A DNA stretch of 64,000 bases from Stemphylium vesicarium (GCA_004380135.1 QXCR01000079.1:62001-126000), one strand, 5' to 3'. Positions 10,841 to 23,837 are shown, counted from the first letter of the stretch. Made by a program: numbers and translations. Notes: a model not told the origin generated them from the letters alone.

Positions 10841-13327
10841 ATGCACAAGCTATCGCGAACTTCACTGGCGTCTGTCGTCTGTCCGTCCGCCCCGTTTCTC
10901 GCGCCTCGTCTTCTACGCACCACTATCCCCGCCGCTGTGACCACTTCGACATGCCTCTCTTCCCCACGTCTCCAGAGGGCGGCTTATGCGACGGGCAAGG
11001 AAGGCAAACGCTTGGTACGCAAGGTTGATCACAAGCAAAGGAAAGACAGAAAGTCTAGCATGCCATGGATCTCTCCCGCTGAGGCAGAGACGGTCCACCT
11101 GCTCAAAAAATTCCGAGAGGCCTGTGATATGCGCAATATTCAGGTCGTCATGGAACTGTACCCAGCGCTCTTAGTAGCAAAAGCCCTGAATAGCTTCGAT
11201 TCCCGGCGGATCACGCAGACGCTTCACGTGCGCATACGTAATGAACATGTTCCTGGAAAGCGGTCCGAGATCTATCCCTTTGTCCAGCAAGTAGTCAGCG
11301 ACCTTCGCAGAGGCCTACTTGAGCCGCATCACTATGCATACGTCCACCTCTTCGGCATATACAAAGATTGCAAGCGCTGGGATGAAGGGCACGAGCTGTG
11401 GCAGTGGCTGATCCAGCAAGACGAGCGTCATGTCTCACAGGCGGCTTATGGTGCCGCTATTGAGCTCATGGCATATGGAGGCCTCATGAGTCTGCCAGAC
11501 TTGGAGGACTTGTATGCCGACGGCCTAAAGCGATTCCCTGGCACCTTTGCCGAGTACCACCTCTCGCCAGACGCAATCGTTCCAGATCGTGCTCAATTGA
11601 CCACCATTGCCGGTATTCCCACTATCCTCCTGCAAGGTATACTCACCGCCCGTATACTGGCCCGCGACTGGAAAAAGGCCTATCTGGCCTTGGACACCGC
11701 ACTCCGCATATACCCTACCCAAACACCCCCGCGCTATTTTGAACTGTTCATGACAGAGAGACCCATGACCGAAGCATATGCAGCCTTCATGGTAGCTTGC
11801 CGAGCTGGCATACCTCTTCGACCAACCCATGTCACGACTCTCATCACAAAGTTGCGCGCTGCCATAGGCGCTTCCCAGTCAATGGCCGATCGGATCATGC
11901 TTCTGCGCGCCATTGCGAACGCCATTTACGGGCATCTGGAAGCAGGTGGCAGAATCGAAAGTATTCACGTTGGCTCTTTCCTCCGCGCCTTTGAGCAGAT
12001 ATTGCCTGAGCCACCAGTCGGCGAAGACTATGAAGGAGAAGCAGCGGAAATGCGTGACGCCCTTGTCGTTGCAGCACATGAGATTGTATCCGGCCTTATT
12101 CAGGCTGGCATGGCTCCTCAGATCCAGCCATTCGACGCTCTGATCTCCATATCTGGCAAATTGCGTGTACCGAATCTGTTAAGCACTACCCTACAAGACG
12201 TCAAGACGGCCGGCCTTGAGCTCGGACCAATCGGAATTAGGACTGTCATAACTTCGGCCGGCCTGCTCCAAGACAAAGATTTGATCGAGCAGTACTGGTC
12301 GCGCATTGTCGCCAATGCTGAGGCCAACAGTGGATTGATACCATTCGAAGACTGGATCACTTTCACCAAGGCTTGTCGCAGGGCTGACCATGTAGATTTC
12401 TTCCGCACTCAACTGCTGAAGCTACCGCACACTTTCACGGCCAGCACTGAACGTGCTCTCATTCAGCAGATCGACTCGATGGAGCTTGTTCCCACAGGTC
12501 ACGAATCATATGAACAATTGGGGCTGAACGAGTTGGCATCTGAACTGTCGCAGCTCAGGGGTCAAGTGAGGAACATTGAAGCCGTCGTCATGTCCGGCCA
12601 ACCACTCGATCTCCACACCACACCATTCCACATCCACATAGACCCCAAATATCCGTCTCTCGCCCCAGAGGAAGATCTACGAAGCGTGTACGACGAATTC
12701 ACAACCGACCCACATCAGCCTCCGCCTCCACCACTGGAAGACGGCTCGTCCCTGCCAGCCGCCCTCAGCCCGACCGGTGTCCGTGTCGACGAGCTCCGCT
12801 TCCGCAACTGGGTCGCCATCCACGAAATGATGGACTCAGCCGAGACCTACGAATCCGATCTCAAAATGGTCATTAACGCCGCCATCAAATCTGGACAACC
12901 CCTCAAGGGCGCCCCGGAGATTCTGCGCCTACGAAAAGAAGACACTATACCGTATTCACACTCTGAACTGCGCACAAGAGTCCGTGCGCTACGAGCAAGC
13001 AGCCCAGACGATGTGATGGGATTTAGGAAAGTGGGGTCTGAAGGCCCCGGCGAGCTGTACAAGAAGACGGCAAAAGCTAGGTTACGCAAACATATTACTA
13101 AGAATGCAGGGGAGACAATTGTCAAGGCTGGAGAGAACGCACCTAGGTTGGTGTATTATGTGGGCTTGGAAACAGATCGTGACTCCCCCAATGGCACGAA
13201 ACGCCGTGAGCAGAGGGTTCGCAAGGTGAAGCTTTCGGATGGCACGACGGCGGAGGAGACGGTTGTACAGCCTGAAGACGGTAGTGAGGAGGGTGTTAAA
13301 ACCAAGGGCGATGACTTCCCGGCATGA
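10841..13327 (+). CDS. Mitochondrial helical-repeat (PPR-like) protein, possibly CIA84-like
   Basis: One uninterrupted frame of 828 aa. The first 50 residues are rich in Arg, Ser, Ala and Thr with no acidic residue, and end near RAAYATG, which fits a mitochondrial presequence. The body (about 75-560) is made of paired helices resembling pentatricopeptide repeats. A Pro-rich stretch near 630 and a basic C-terminal third follow. Overall size and layout recall fungal mitochondrial PPR proteins such as the complex I assembly factor CIA84, but I cannot confirm that from memory. A role in mitochondrial RNA handling or complex assembly is inference. The gene diverges from coatomer zeta and converges on the Zn2Cys6 gene with a 187-bp gap. 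Confidence 0.8.
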   Translation: MHKLSRTSLASVVCPSAPFLAPRLLRTTIPAAVTTSTCLSSPRLQRAAYATGKEGKRLVRKVDHKQRKDRKSSMPWISPAEAETVHLLKKFREACDMRNIQVVMELYPALLVAKALNSFDSRRITQTLHVRIRNEHVPGKRSEIYPFVQQVVSDLRRGLLEPHHYAYVHLFGIYKDCKRWDEGHELWQWLIQQDERHVSQAAYGAAIELMAYGGLMSLPDLEDLYADGLKRFPGTFAEYHLSPDAIVPDRAQLTTIAGIPTILLQGILTARILARDWKKAYLALDTALRIYPTQTPPRYFELFMTERPMTEAYAAFMVACRAGIPLRPTHVTTLITKLRAAIGASQSMADRIMLLRAIANAIYGHLEAGGRIESIHVGSFLRAFEQILPEPPVGEDYEGEAAEMRDALVVAAHEIVSGLIQAGMAPQIQPFDALISISGKLRVPNLLSTTLQDVKTAGLELGPIGIRTVITSAGLLQDKDLIEQYWSRIVANAEANSGLIPFEDWITFTKACRRADHVDFFRTQLLKLPHTFTASTERALIQQIDSMELVPTGHESYEQLGLNELASELSQLRGQVRNIEAVVMSGQPLDLHTTPFHIHIDPKYPSLAPEEDLRSVYDEFTTDPHQPPPPPLEDGSSLPAALSPTGVRVDELRFRNWVAIHEMMDSAETYESDLKMVINAAIKSGQPLKGAPEILRLRKEDTIPYSHSELRTRVRALRASSPDDVMGFRKVGSEGPGELYKKTAKARLRKHITKNAGETIVKAGENAPRLVYYVGLETDRDSPNGTKRREQRVRKVKLSDGTTAEETVVQPEDGSEEGVKTKGDDFPA

Positions 13328-13514
13328 ATCCGACGCAAAAGGGGGTTTATGCCACCCTTTTTGACGATGTATTGTACTCTTAGCTCTAGAATATCCGAGC
13401 AAGCAATGTAAAAATAACGACAGTTTTTTCTTCTTTACCAAACGCCGAGCCAACGCCTTCTTTTTTTTCTCTTTGGCAATGATTCTTCCCAATCTACTCA
13501 ATCACTTCCTCATG

Positions 13515-16177
13515 TTATGGTGCAGGATTGAAATCAAACTGAAAGTCTCCTTCCTCGCCCATCAGCATGCCAGCGTCATACATGCCGTTTCCCGCCGTGA
13601 CGAGCCCTTCGAACTGACCCCAGCTAGCTAGATCAGACCAGTCGAACAGATCGGGGCCGAAGTAGTTGTTGTTGGGATTATAGAGCGTATCCTGTAGGCC
13701 TACGGGACCTGCAGTTGGATTTTCAGGATCGAATGGCGGCTGCTGTGTAGGTGTGAGTGGAGGGAGTAGTGCTTGACGCTCGTTGCTGTCGAGAGGCGTT
13801 GTTGCGGGAGGCTGTGTGGGAGTAAGTATTGCAAACACACAGCATGTATCTCGCGAATAAGCAAAGAGATTCGACATACCTCTTCCGACGCCGTACCCAA
13901 ATTCTCAACACCATTCGTACCCGTCCCCGCCGCTGCCTCCAAATCCTTGAGCAACCGTCCCGACTGCCTCTCAGCCTCGACCCTCAACTCCTCAAGCACA
14001 AGACAGTACCTCCTCGCAAGACAATCCGTATCCCTCACCGTCTCAAGCTGACGCTGACAATTCACACCTTTTTCAAAGTAGCCCTCGATCTCGACGTTGT
14101 TCTTCACGCCCAGACCCTGCTGGATGCGGTGAATGTACAGCACGACAACAGCGCAGAAAGCATAGTACTGTGTGAACCAAAACGAGCGGAACAAATTCGA
14201 AGACGTGAACACGTCGTCGACGAACCGTACAATCGCCATAGCGGCATCCAGGCACGCGTTGATGTTGGTCGTGGTGTCGTAGCTGGTGTTGGGATTCGCG
14301 CCCCAATTGGGGTGCGTCGGCATGTGAGTTAGACTCGCAAAGTCGCGCAGGAGAAAGGGTCGGTGGATGAGGAGAAGTGCGTGGTGGTATGCTAGGTTGA
14401 GGACGGAGCGCTGCCGCTGGTAGATTGGGATTAGCCCTTGGCTTTCCATGCCGCCTGGGGGACTTGAACCCGCGAGGAAACCGGAGAGCGTATTGTGCCA
14501 GGCGTGCAGGTCGGCCGTGTATTTTGCTGACAACTCTATTCGCAGGCCGAGGCTCGGTGGGCGGATGGAATACAGATCTCGCAGCACGAGGGAAACGATT
14601 CGTGTTAGTTTTATGTGCTCGACTGGGGCGGTCATGATGGAGTGGGCGAGTGGGGGCGTGGGCTTCATGTAGGAGGGGAGGAGGTCGTCGTCGTTGACCA
14701 CGGTGGGAAGTTCCTTTATATCAACATATTAGCGTATGTTTCGATCATTGCGATGCAATAAACTTACTTGATCAATATCTTCGTCTTTGAACGTCCGGGG
14801 CCGACCGAGCGCTGCGGCAAGGTACTTGTCTAGAGAGTAGGCGCACCAGAAAACTCGTCTTCGACTCTCGAGTTCCACGTAATCTACATTACTTGAAGGG
14901 TCGCATTTTCTGCCGCGGTTCAGGCCGATAGCGAGTACTAGATGTGACAAAGTACCAAACAGGCTCCAGCAATGGTTGATGCGCGACTGTGTTAGAAGGT
15001 AGAAGCACTGGAGTAGCCGCGCTTGCACACTGGCTAGTCGGACGGCACCACGTTCTTTGGACAACTGATGCTCGGAGGCAAAGAAATAGCGGGCACTACT
15101 ACACGTTAGCCTCTCACAACATGTCTGAACCGGAGCAGAGTTTACCTATTTTCTTGCACAGTACTTCCAGGTGGCATGTATGCCTGCGCTTGAGCAAAGA
15201 CGACCATCAAAAGCGCAGCCTTTGCTTTGCCATCTTCCCTACCTTTGATCTCGCCCAGCGTATCGTAAAACTCGTCCAATAACTTCTCGATACTTGGTCG
15301 ATGCAGAAACCTATGCGTGGGAGCGGCATAGTCAAAATATCGCTCAACGAGCCTTTGCGCATCTGACTTGGGCGGGAGAAAGAAGAGAGACTGATCGAAC
15401 TCAGGGAGGGGAGCGTCGCCAAATGTGAATATCGTAGAGTCATGCGAGAGAGACGAGCTTTGGTGCAGTCGTCTTTGGATACGGATGAGAAATGCCACTG
15501 CACTTGAAGATCCGACATAATGGCCTTGTTGATCCCTCTGTCCACCTTGTGGTACGGGTGAGTCTCGAGTAGAGGAACGGTTGGCATAGTCGGTAGCCAT
15601 GTTGAGCGAACTTGGGTTGGAATGACTCATATTGGTGTAGGCTGGTGGCTCGATAGGAGAAGCTGGACTTGGGTAAATTCTTGGATATTGGGTTGTCGAT
15701 GCAGCTGATTCTCCCTTGGCCGATGTCTCTGATGTCGAGATCTCCCTGCGCGCCTGGGGCTGCGAATCTATAATTGCTGTCTCGTCGACGATGACCGATG
15801 GAAGTCTGCCTCGCGTATATGACGCGGTAAACTCACACGGCAGCCCAGATCGCAAGCATAACGCACATGGACATCTGCCAGTGCATCTCGTTTTCTTCCT
15901 GTGTCGGCGATTAGTGTATGTTTGTAGCACGTCACGTGCATACCGATGTCACTCAAGCTCACTTCTTACATCGGTCGCAAGCCCTACTGACCCGACTCCT
16001 CTCCTTTTCTTCTCTTTTTCTCTTCGCTGACGACATTTTCCGATCGCTCGAACTTGTGCTGGCTGGTGTGGCCGTCGCAGTCGCGTCCACGATGCCATTG
16101 GCTGGCGTCCATGTAGACGCCCCATGATTCACGTCGATGCTAGGTGAGCCATCCTGGTGTGGGCTTTTGTCCACCAT
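13515..16177 (-). CDS. Zn2Cys6 transcription factor with fungal-specific TF domain
   Basis: Five exons (16177..15963, 15898..15146, 15095..14768, 14713..13880, 13811..13515) give 808 aa, with every junction in phase. A basic segment precedes the binuclear zinc cluster at about 66-93. The spacing is C-x2-C-x6-C-x5-C-x2-C-x6-C, with an extra Cys inside the five-residue loop. The first intron splits the cluster coding sequence, a common arrangement in this family. The middle homology (fungal_trans) region spans about 240-560 and contains the ESRRRVFWCAYSLDKYLA signature. The C-terminus is acidic and aromatic (FDWSDLASWGQF; ends DFQFDFNPAP) and could be an activation domain. Target genes are unknown. 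Overlapping CGG-N5-CCG elements lie about 100 bp upstream of the start and could be autoregulatory. Confidence 0.92.
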
Positions 16178-18924
16178 GACTTAGAATGTCGGAAATGACT
16201 TTACCAGAGGTTTCCGAATGTTTGAGAGACAGAGTGGAGAGTTCCAGTGAAGCTCGGATAAGAATTGGGCGAATAGCCGGAACAGCCGGAAAAGCCGCAC
16301 GCTAAGCCGGAAGAGGCACGTTGTCGCGTGTTTTGCTACCTGTGCCGTCGCTACCTTCATTGAACAATCGTGCTCTTGTTCGATTGATGAACTCACTATG
16401 AAGTACACAAAGGTAAGTAATACTCCCTAAGGGACCGAGGTTTGCTTTTGCACCTTGCGATGGATACCGTGTTGCACCCCTAGAGCCACATACTTGGTTC
16501 AGCTGCAGAGGAAAACGTATACCACGCCAGTGCCTCTTCCTACGATCTGGATTAATATCAGCGAGTATCATATGCAGAACGCTTTCTATGAACATCTTAA
16601 GCACCTCTTACGGTATAGAGAAAGTGCTCCACAGCATTCAAGTAAACTTCAAATCAGAACACCGATAACGAATCAAAGTCTGCGATCTCGAAATTCAATG
16701 TTCTGTAAGGTAGTACAGCCAAGGTAATACAAACCCTCAACACCGTGTAATGCTTCAAATGCTTTGCTCTACCGGAATGACGCCAAGGAAACAACTGACA
16801 ATCCATTGTATGTTACTATTAATTGAGGCCTTATTGAGCCACCAACTCGATGCGATGGTGTTGCCACATAATTTCTGATGTGTCATCGACTCGCATAATA
16901 AATAGGTATACAACTCTCGTTCTGAATTAATGGCAGCGTCCCTTTCGGAGTGCGTACGCGTTCTGACCGATTATCATTCCGAGAAACTCTCCTGATCATC
17001 GAGTTCTAGGTCTTGAAGCAACAGATCAACCGAGATCTGAGCATGCTACAAATTTACAATGCCCAGCTTCCCCAACCAAGAACCATCCCAAGTGAGATCA
17101 TGGCCCTAGTGGCAAGCAGCACCTAGACCAACCAATTGCAGGTCCTCTTAGCTACACGCGTGTGAAAACTCCGCCACGTGAGCCGCCGCATCTAGTGGAT
17201 AAACTTTCGCAGCATTTCTTAGCTATCTGTAGACTAACGCTGACTTATGCGAAGCGATAGTGTCCCGTAGGTATTGCTAACAATACGTTCTCAATCAGGT
17301 AGGTGACCATGTCTGCGGAAAGCTCTCGGCCCTAAGCAGATCACCTTAAATCTATATCTGTCCGTAGCTTCGCTTGGTAAGATTTATCTAGTCAAATAAA
17401 TATACTGCGGCTCGATACACTCCAAGAAAAACGTAGATCCATGGACCAAGCCCTGGATTGCGGAGGCTGTTCTTCGCTGTATAGGCTCGAGAGCGTATCT
17501 GGGGTGGAATTTAGGACACCTTTGATGAGAGGTTGTGGATACAAGCGAATTGATGGCGATATGCCAATGAGCCAGAGGGGTGCAGATATCGCGATCAGGT
17601 TTGGATGGGTAGTTAGAGATCGTGAGATGATTGCGATGGCAATTGGTGATCGTGATCGGCATAACACGGTCTCGGATTCGAAAGGCTCATCCGCGGACCT
17701 TTTGTAGACGGCGCCAGGACAGTGGTTCAGGCTCGCCAAGACGTGGGATACAATGGGCCCATCTCTTGCGTGCTTGATTGAATCGTGGTACAAGTGGAGT
17801 ACGTGCGGCGGGTATCCACAAGTCGTCGTTTCGTAGGCGTTCTGGTCATGAAACTGGTTTGAATCTCATCTCAGTGCCACACTGGTGTTAACATTGAGTG
17901 CAGTTCTGCTCGTAGCACGTGTGAAATATTTTCAGGGGACTGCATTCAAGGTTACCACAGTCGTGATCGTCCTACAGAAGTAGTATCCCCGCAAGGCTAG
18001 AATGTTCCGTAATCGAAAAAGAAGGTGTGGAGCAGGGCGGACCCCGCCATGAGGCAAGATGTGGACTCAGCCATAATTGTTGAGTCTCGTGACCGTCCAT
18101 GCACTCTTGGCACTGCATGTCAAGTCACTGCAGGTGGTAGATAAGAGAAACAAGAGGCTGACTGCGAGCCATCTCCAGCGGGCATCCCTAGGCAAAAAAG
18201 GCCTTGACATCTTGGTGACAAGCTTCGCCGTTGGATATGCGCAGTGACGCGCCATCAGCTGGCTCGCTGCGATGGTGCGATAGCATGCATTCAGCGCTTG
18301 GCGAAGGGTCAGAGTAAATGCTACTGGCAGGCTTTGCAGTTTGGCACGCTTGGAAGTCGGCGCGTATGACGTGAGGGCTGTGGCTTTAGTGCGGCTATAG
18401 CGCGGAGTTCGGCACATTCACGGCGCCGCCGAGACTTTAGCACGGCTAGGCGGATGGTAGGCGAGCGGGATGCTTGGCTGGAGCGAGCATACTCGCCACT
18501 CGAGGCACATTCACCCCGCCCACGAACGGCTCTCACCAACCCCGCTGTCGTCATACTAGACCCCATCTCATCTGCAGGCCATCTAGATTGGTTCTCCGTT
18601 AGGCGCATTCGACGATACATGGCGGCCAGCCCGACCGTCGAGATGGTCTACGCGAGCCGCTATAGCCTGACGGCTCTCAACCATACGGTTGCGGTCATGC
18701 AACTCTTTGTTGGCCAGTGCCGACCGTGACCGACGGTGACGTCCTTGCGCCGGTCCCAAGAGTGTTCCCACCACGCCAAGCTCTCTATATCGTACGGGTC
18801 TTGGCTGTCGCCATGTATGCGTGCCGCCTGCATTCCCAGCTCGGGTCTTTAAAGGTTGCGGAATCCCCAGATCTAGACTACTCGACCCCATCACTTTTCT
18901 TCTTAGCACCCAAAATCACTCACT
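16178..18924. other. Long intergenic region between the regulator and the Na+ ATPase gene
   Basis: A 2.7-kb divergent intergenic region. It should carry the promoters of the Zn2Cys6 gene (left) and the ENA-type ATPase gene (right). From about 16600 to 17400 it is more AT-rich than its surroundings. Open frames of 90-130 codons occur but show no domain, splice partner or homology I can recognise. Confidence 0.6.
16278..16297. promoter_or_regulatory. Two overlapping CGG-N5-CCG palindromes
   Basis: The sequence reads CGG-aacag-CCG immediately followed by an overlapping CGG-aaaag-CCG; a third AGCCGGAA copy begins at 16305. Inverted CGG triplets are the standard recognition form of Zn2Cys6 proteins. 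The site lies 101-120 bp upstream of the start codon of the Zn2Cys6 gene. Autoregulation is an inference. Confidence 0.45.
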
Positions 18925-21900
18925 ATGGGCAAGAAGCAACCCTCCCTCGAGGGCCACAAGTCCGGCCAGGCCAACGAGCCTCTCTCAAAGCCCGCCCATG
19001 CCCTTGAATGGAAGCAAGTCGTCGATGAGATCAAGTGCAACGCCGACGACGGACTGACCACTGCCGAAGCAAAGTCCAGGCACGAGAAGCACGGCAACAA
19101 CGACTTGGGCGATGATGGAGGAGTATCACCGGCCAAGATTCTGCTGAGGCAGGTCGCCAACGCCATGACTATGGTAAGTCAATTGCAATTGTCACGCATT
19201 CCAAACACTGGCTAATAAACCACAGATCTTGATTGCTGCCATGGCTGTATCATTCGCTATTCAATCGTGGATTGAAGGTGGTGTAGTAACCGCCATCATT
19301 CTGCTGAACGTCGTCATCGGTTTCGTGCAAGAGTTCAATGCTGAAAAGACAATGGACTCTCTCCGATCGCTATCCTCACCAACTGCCACCGCCGCCCGAG
19401 ACGGAAAGACGGTCACTATCCCAACGATTGAGGTAGTGCCCGGTGACTTGATTGAGCTGAAGACGGGTGACACCGTCCCAGCTGATATCCGGTACGCTAC
19501 ATCACGCTAAACTCTATAATAAGGCCAAAGTCGCTAACTCCCACCTAGTATCATTGAAGCCTTGAACTTCGAAACCGACGAGGCCCTACTCACTGGTGAA
19601 TCGCTTCCTGTAGCCAAGGATGGCGACGCTGTCTTCGACGAGGACACGGGCCCTGGCGACCGCCTCAATGTAGCCTACAGTTCCTCCACCGTCACAAAGG
19701 GACGTGCTCGTGGCGTCGTCTTCGCTACTGGAATGTACACTGAAATCGGATCCATTGCCATGTCTCTCAGACAGAAGGGCTCGCGTGTGCGTGAGGTCAA
19801 GCGAAAGCCTGATGGAAAGGCCAAGCCGCATCGCTACGCTCAAGCATGGTCTTTGACCGCAGCTGATATGGTTGGCCACTTCCTTGGTGTTAACGTCGGT
19901 ACCCCGTTGCAAAAGAAGCTCGCTCGCCTCGCCATTCTCTTGTTTGGTGTTGCGGTCGTCTGCGCTATTATTGTGCTCGCCGCCAACAGCTTCTCCAACA
20001 ACAGTGAAGTTATCATCTACGCCGTCGCTACTGGTCTTTCTATGATTCCTGCTTCCCTCACGGTCGTTTTGACTATCACCATGGCCGCCGGTACAAAGCG
20101 AATGGTGCAGCGTCACGTCATTGTGCGCAACCTGAAGTCCCTCGAGGCTCTTGGTGGTGTCACAGATATCTGTTCCGACAAGACTGGTACCCTCACACAG
20201 GGAAAGATGGTTGCGAAGAAGGCCTGGATCCCTGCCAAGGGCACTTACTCTGTGGGGCAATCTGACGAGCCACACAACCCCACCGTTGGAGACCTGTCTT
20301 TCAACCCCAAGCAACCACGACACATCGACGCCGATATGGACGAGAAGACATCAACCTGGGAAGAGCTCCTTGAAAACAACGAGCATCTCGTCGACTACCT
20401 CAAAGTAGCGTCGCTCGCCAACCTTGCCAACGTGCATCAGACCGATGAAGGCCAATGGAACGCACGAGGTGACCCTACGGAAATCGCTATTCAGGTGCTG
20501 GCGTCTCGTTTCAAGTGGAACCGCCTAGAGCACACTGGTGGTGACTCACCTGCCTGGAAACAACTTGCCGAATTCCCCTTCGATTCCGATGTTAAGAAGA
20601 TGTCCGTCATCTTCGAGGAAACTGCTAGCAACAAGAAATTCGTCTTCACCAAGGGTGCCGTCGAGCGAGTCATCTATTCCTGCACACGCGTTCACAACGA
20701 CGAGAATGAGTCCGGCGTTGACCTCGACGACGACTACCGCGAGGAGATTTTGGCCAATATGGAATCTCTTGCCTCAATGGGTCTGCGTGTCTTGGCACTT
20801 GCCAGCAAGGAATACGACGGACCCTCCCCAAGTAAGGGCGAGGACCTTGACCGTGAGAGCATTGAGAATGGCCTGACATTCCGTGGTCTCGTTGGTTTGT
20901 ATGATCCACCCCGACCTGAGACAGCAGGCTCTGTTCGTCAATGCCAGAAGGCTGGCATTGAAGTCCACATGCTCACTGGTGACCACCCTGGGACTGCTCG
21001 CGCCATCGCCATCGAAGTCGGTATTGTGCCCTCCAACATGGGACAGCTTCCCAAGGAAACCACCGACGCCATGGTCATGACCGCATCTCAGTTCGACAAG
21101 CTCAGTGACGATGAGATCGACGCTCTCCCGCTTCTTCCACTGGTAATCGCCCGTTGCGCTCCGAACACGAAGGTCCGCATGATTGACGCACTGCATCGAC
21201 GAAAGGCTTTCACTGGTATGACTGGTGACGGCGTCAACGACTCCCCATCTCTCAAGCGCTCGGATGTCGGTATCGGAATGGGTACGGGATCTGACGTCGC
21301 CAAGGACGCGTCTGATATTGTTCTGACTGATGACAACTTCGCTTCTATCCTCAACGCTATCGAAGAAGGCCGCCGCATGTTCGACAACATCCAGAAGTTC
21401 ATTCTTCATCTGCTTGCTCAAAACATTGCACAAGCCTGCGTCTTGCTCATTGGTCTCGCATTCAAGGATGAGAGTGGGCTTTCAGTCTTTCCCGTATCTC
21501 CTGTTGAAGTCATGTGGATTATCATGATCACCTCCTCTCTTCCCGACATGGGACTTGGTTTCGAGATCGCCGCGCCGGATATTCTTACCCGACCTCCCCA
21601 AGATGTAAGCTCCTACACTCCAGCCAACCTTGTTCTGGACATTTACTGACAGCAAACAGCTCAAGCGTGGTGTTTTCACCCTCGAGGTCATCTGCGATAT
21701 GTTCGTCTACGGTCTGTGGATCGCCGCCCTCTGCCTCGGCTCCTTCTCCATCGTCATGTTTGGCTTTGGTGATGGCAACCTTGGAAACGGCTGCAATGAG
21801 TCTTACAACGACACTTGCAACACTGTTTTCCGCGCTCGTGCGACAACTTTCGCCTGCCTTACCTGGTTCTCGGTGTTCCTGGCATGGCAAATGTTGGATA

Positions 21901-22298
21901 TGCGCCGCTCGTTCTTCAGGATGCAGCCCGGATCGAAGAAGTACTTCACGCAATGGGCTCTCGACGTCTGGCGCAACAAGTTCCTTTTTTTCTCCATCAT
22001 CTTCGCCTTTGTCACCATTTTCCCAGTTCTCTACATCCCTGTTATCAACGACAAAGTGTTTAGGCACAAGGGAATTAGCTGGGAGTGGGCCATCGTCTTC
22101 ATTGCAACCTTCCTCTTCTTCCTTGGTATTGAGTCCTGGAAGTGGGGTAAGCGCGTGTTCTTCAGAAGACGCGAGGCAAAGAACGGCGGTGGCAGGAGGG
22201 GCTCCATTGACCTGGAGTCGCGCGTGTTCGAGCGATACCTCAGCACAGCTATCAGCACCGATAATGAGGAGGCTGCGGAGAAGAAGTCATCTTCGTAA
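18925..22298 (+). CDS. ENA1: ENA-type (P-type IID) Na+/K+-exporting ATPase
   Basis: Four exons (18925..19173, 19226..19491, 19549..21604, 21660..22298) give 1069 aa, close to yeast Ena1 (1091 aa). ENA pumps extrude Na+ (and K+) across the plasma membrane, mainly under salt or alkaline stress. Family landmarks are an N-terminal cation-ATPase domain, the LTGES actuator motif, the phosphorylation motif DKTGT with Asp382 as the acceptor, and the hinge motif TGDGVND followed by SPSLKRSDVGIGMG. Transmembrane segments flank these in the usual 4 + 6 pattern. A basic insertion after the actuator domain, just before the third membrane helix, is typical of IID pumps. The symbol indicates the family; which paralog this is cannot be said. 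The 2.7-kb upstream region is presumably where stress regulation occurs. Confidence 0.95.
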
Positions 22299-23837
22299 AC
22301 ACGAAGAATACGATTTGCTACGACATTACCAATCTAGAGTCTCGGTTAAGAGCTCTTAATGTTTTACAGCAGGCTCAGTTCTGCGAGACAAAGTTTTGAT
22401 TAGTTTGCATAGCCTGCGATTGCGATACCTCATGCCTTACGGGCTGCGATCGAAAGGTTTCTCATAGTTACATTGCGCATAGAGTAATTAAGATACCATG
22501 ATCAACAATAGTCAACCAATCAAGAGATACCACTGTGATGGCGCTTATCGCGACTGCTTCATGGGCAGGAGGAGTGATCGTCGCATGTACCACACTGATG
22601 ATACTGTTTTTCCACGATTGTGGTATAGTTTTTCCCCGAATACGATAGATCACCAAGCTTGCATCGTGGGTGCGCACACCATGTTTAAATTGAGTGACCT
22701 GGGAATTTCCAGACAAGCACGCAAAATCCTTATCAGGAGCCGCGTTCACGAACTCAACTCCACCCAAGAGCGCGATAGGTGACCGTCGTTTAGGCCTCCC
22801 GTCGCGATCCACAGGCGACCCACCAGACTCCGCTATGTCATGGCATGCCTCGCCAAACTTTTCCGCTCCACTCCGTACCAAGCCCAAGCCCGTGCACGTT
22901 CTCGGCGCCCAGTGCGATCTAAGAAACTAGTAGCCTCTTAGGTCATTGGTACAAACGTAAGCCCAGCCGAAGCTGCGTCCTCGATTTGACGTGAGAAATG
23001 GTGGGAGGGACGCTGACACAGGCTCAAGACCATGAGGCGTGCGCGTTGATAAATTTGATAAAAGAAGGGCCGGATCGATAGCAGATCGAAAGATGGGCTT
23101 CGCTGCACACCTAGATTGGCAATTTTGGCAAAAAGACCGGAGCCATCGCAACCACGGAACTTTCCAAGTTAATAACCGTCTACCACACTGGGTAGAGCGG
23201 AGCGACGAACCGGCCCCGGGTTTGGGTTACAGTTGAAAAAAGCAAGCGTCATACGGCTGGCCCAGGACAAAACAGGCTCGCTCGGACGGATAGCTTGAGA
23301 ACCGATAACTGGTGTGGCCAGATAAGGACTACGACGAATGAAGCCGACGCATCGCTCTGGCACGCCAAGGCCATCGAGACCGAAAGTGGCGACGACAGAC
23401 GTGGCTGTGGAGGCTGTTCATGTCGGTGTCATACATCATGTGGAGTTTCGGGTGAAACCATGTCCGGGGGCTCGTTAATGTCTTAAGGTACGCAACCCAT
23501 CAGAAAAACCCCACCCACGCTTTTCACGCGAAACGCTTTCCTCGACTAACGGCCTCGGAAAACGATCCAAACGAAAAGACAAGACGACTGACTATACGAA
23601 ACACGACGACAGGATTTCGGGGCTCGTTTTGAAGGATCCAGTGGACGCGCAATCACTTCTGCCGGTCTAGCCGCTTACATCCGTCATTGCACGTTCCCCC
23701 GCAGCGTGCGAGTCCACACCCGCATCACCCCACCGATCCGATTGCAGGAAGGGGACCCAGAGAAGAAGCCAACGAGACAAGTCAGCGTTGTCGCATCCGC
23801 CGCCGCCGCAAACTCAACCCTCGGAATTTCGTGTGTG
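22299..23837. other. Intergenic region before the RING-H2 gene
   Basis: This holds the 3' flank of the ATPase gene and the promoter and 5' UTR of the RING gene. The frame of the RING gene's first exon stays open upstream to about 23706 but has no ATG there. I see no other gene. Confidence 0.6.

Noticed and set aside
16600..17720. Possible decayed gene in the AT-richer intergenic stretch
   Set aside because: Translations in all frames showed no recognisable domain or consistent exon chain, so nothing beyond intergenic sequence is claimed.
19586..20323. 245-codon minus-strand frame opposite the Na+ ATPase gene
   Set aside because: It overlaps conserved ATPase coding sequence throughout and its composition mirrors the third-position pattern of the real gene.
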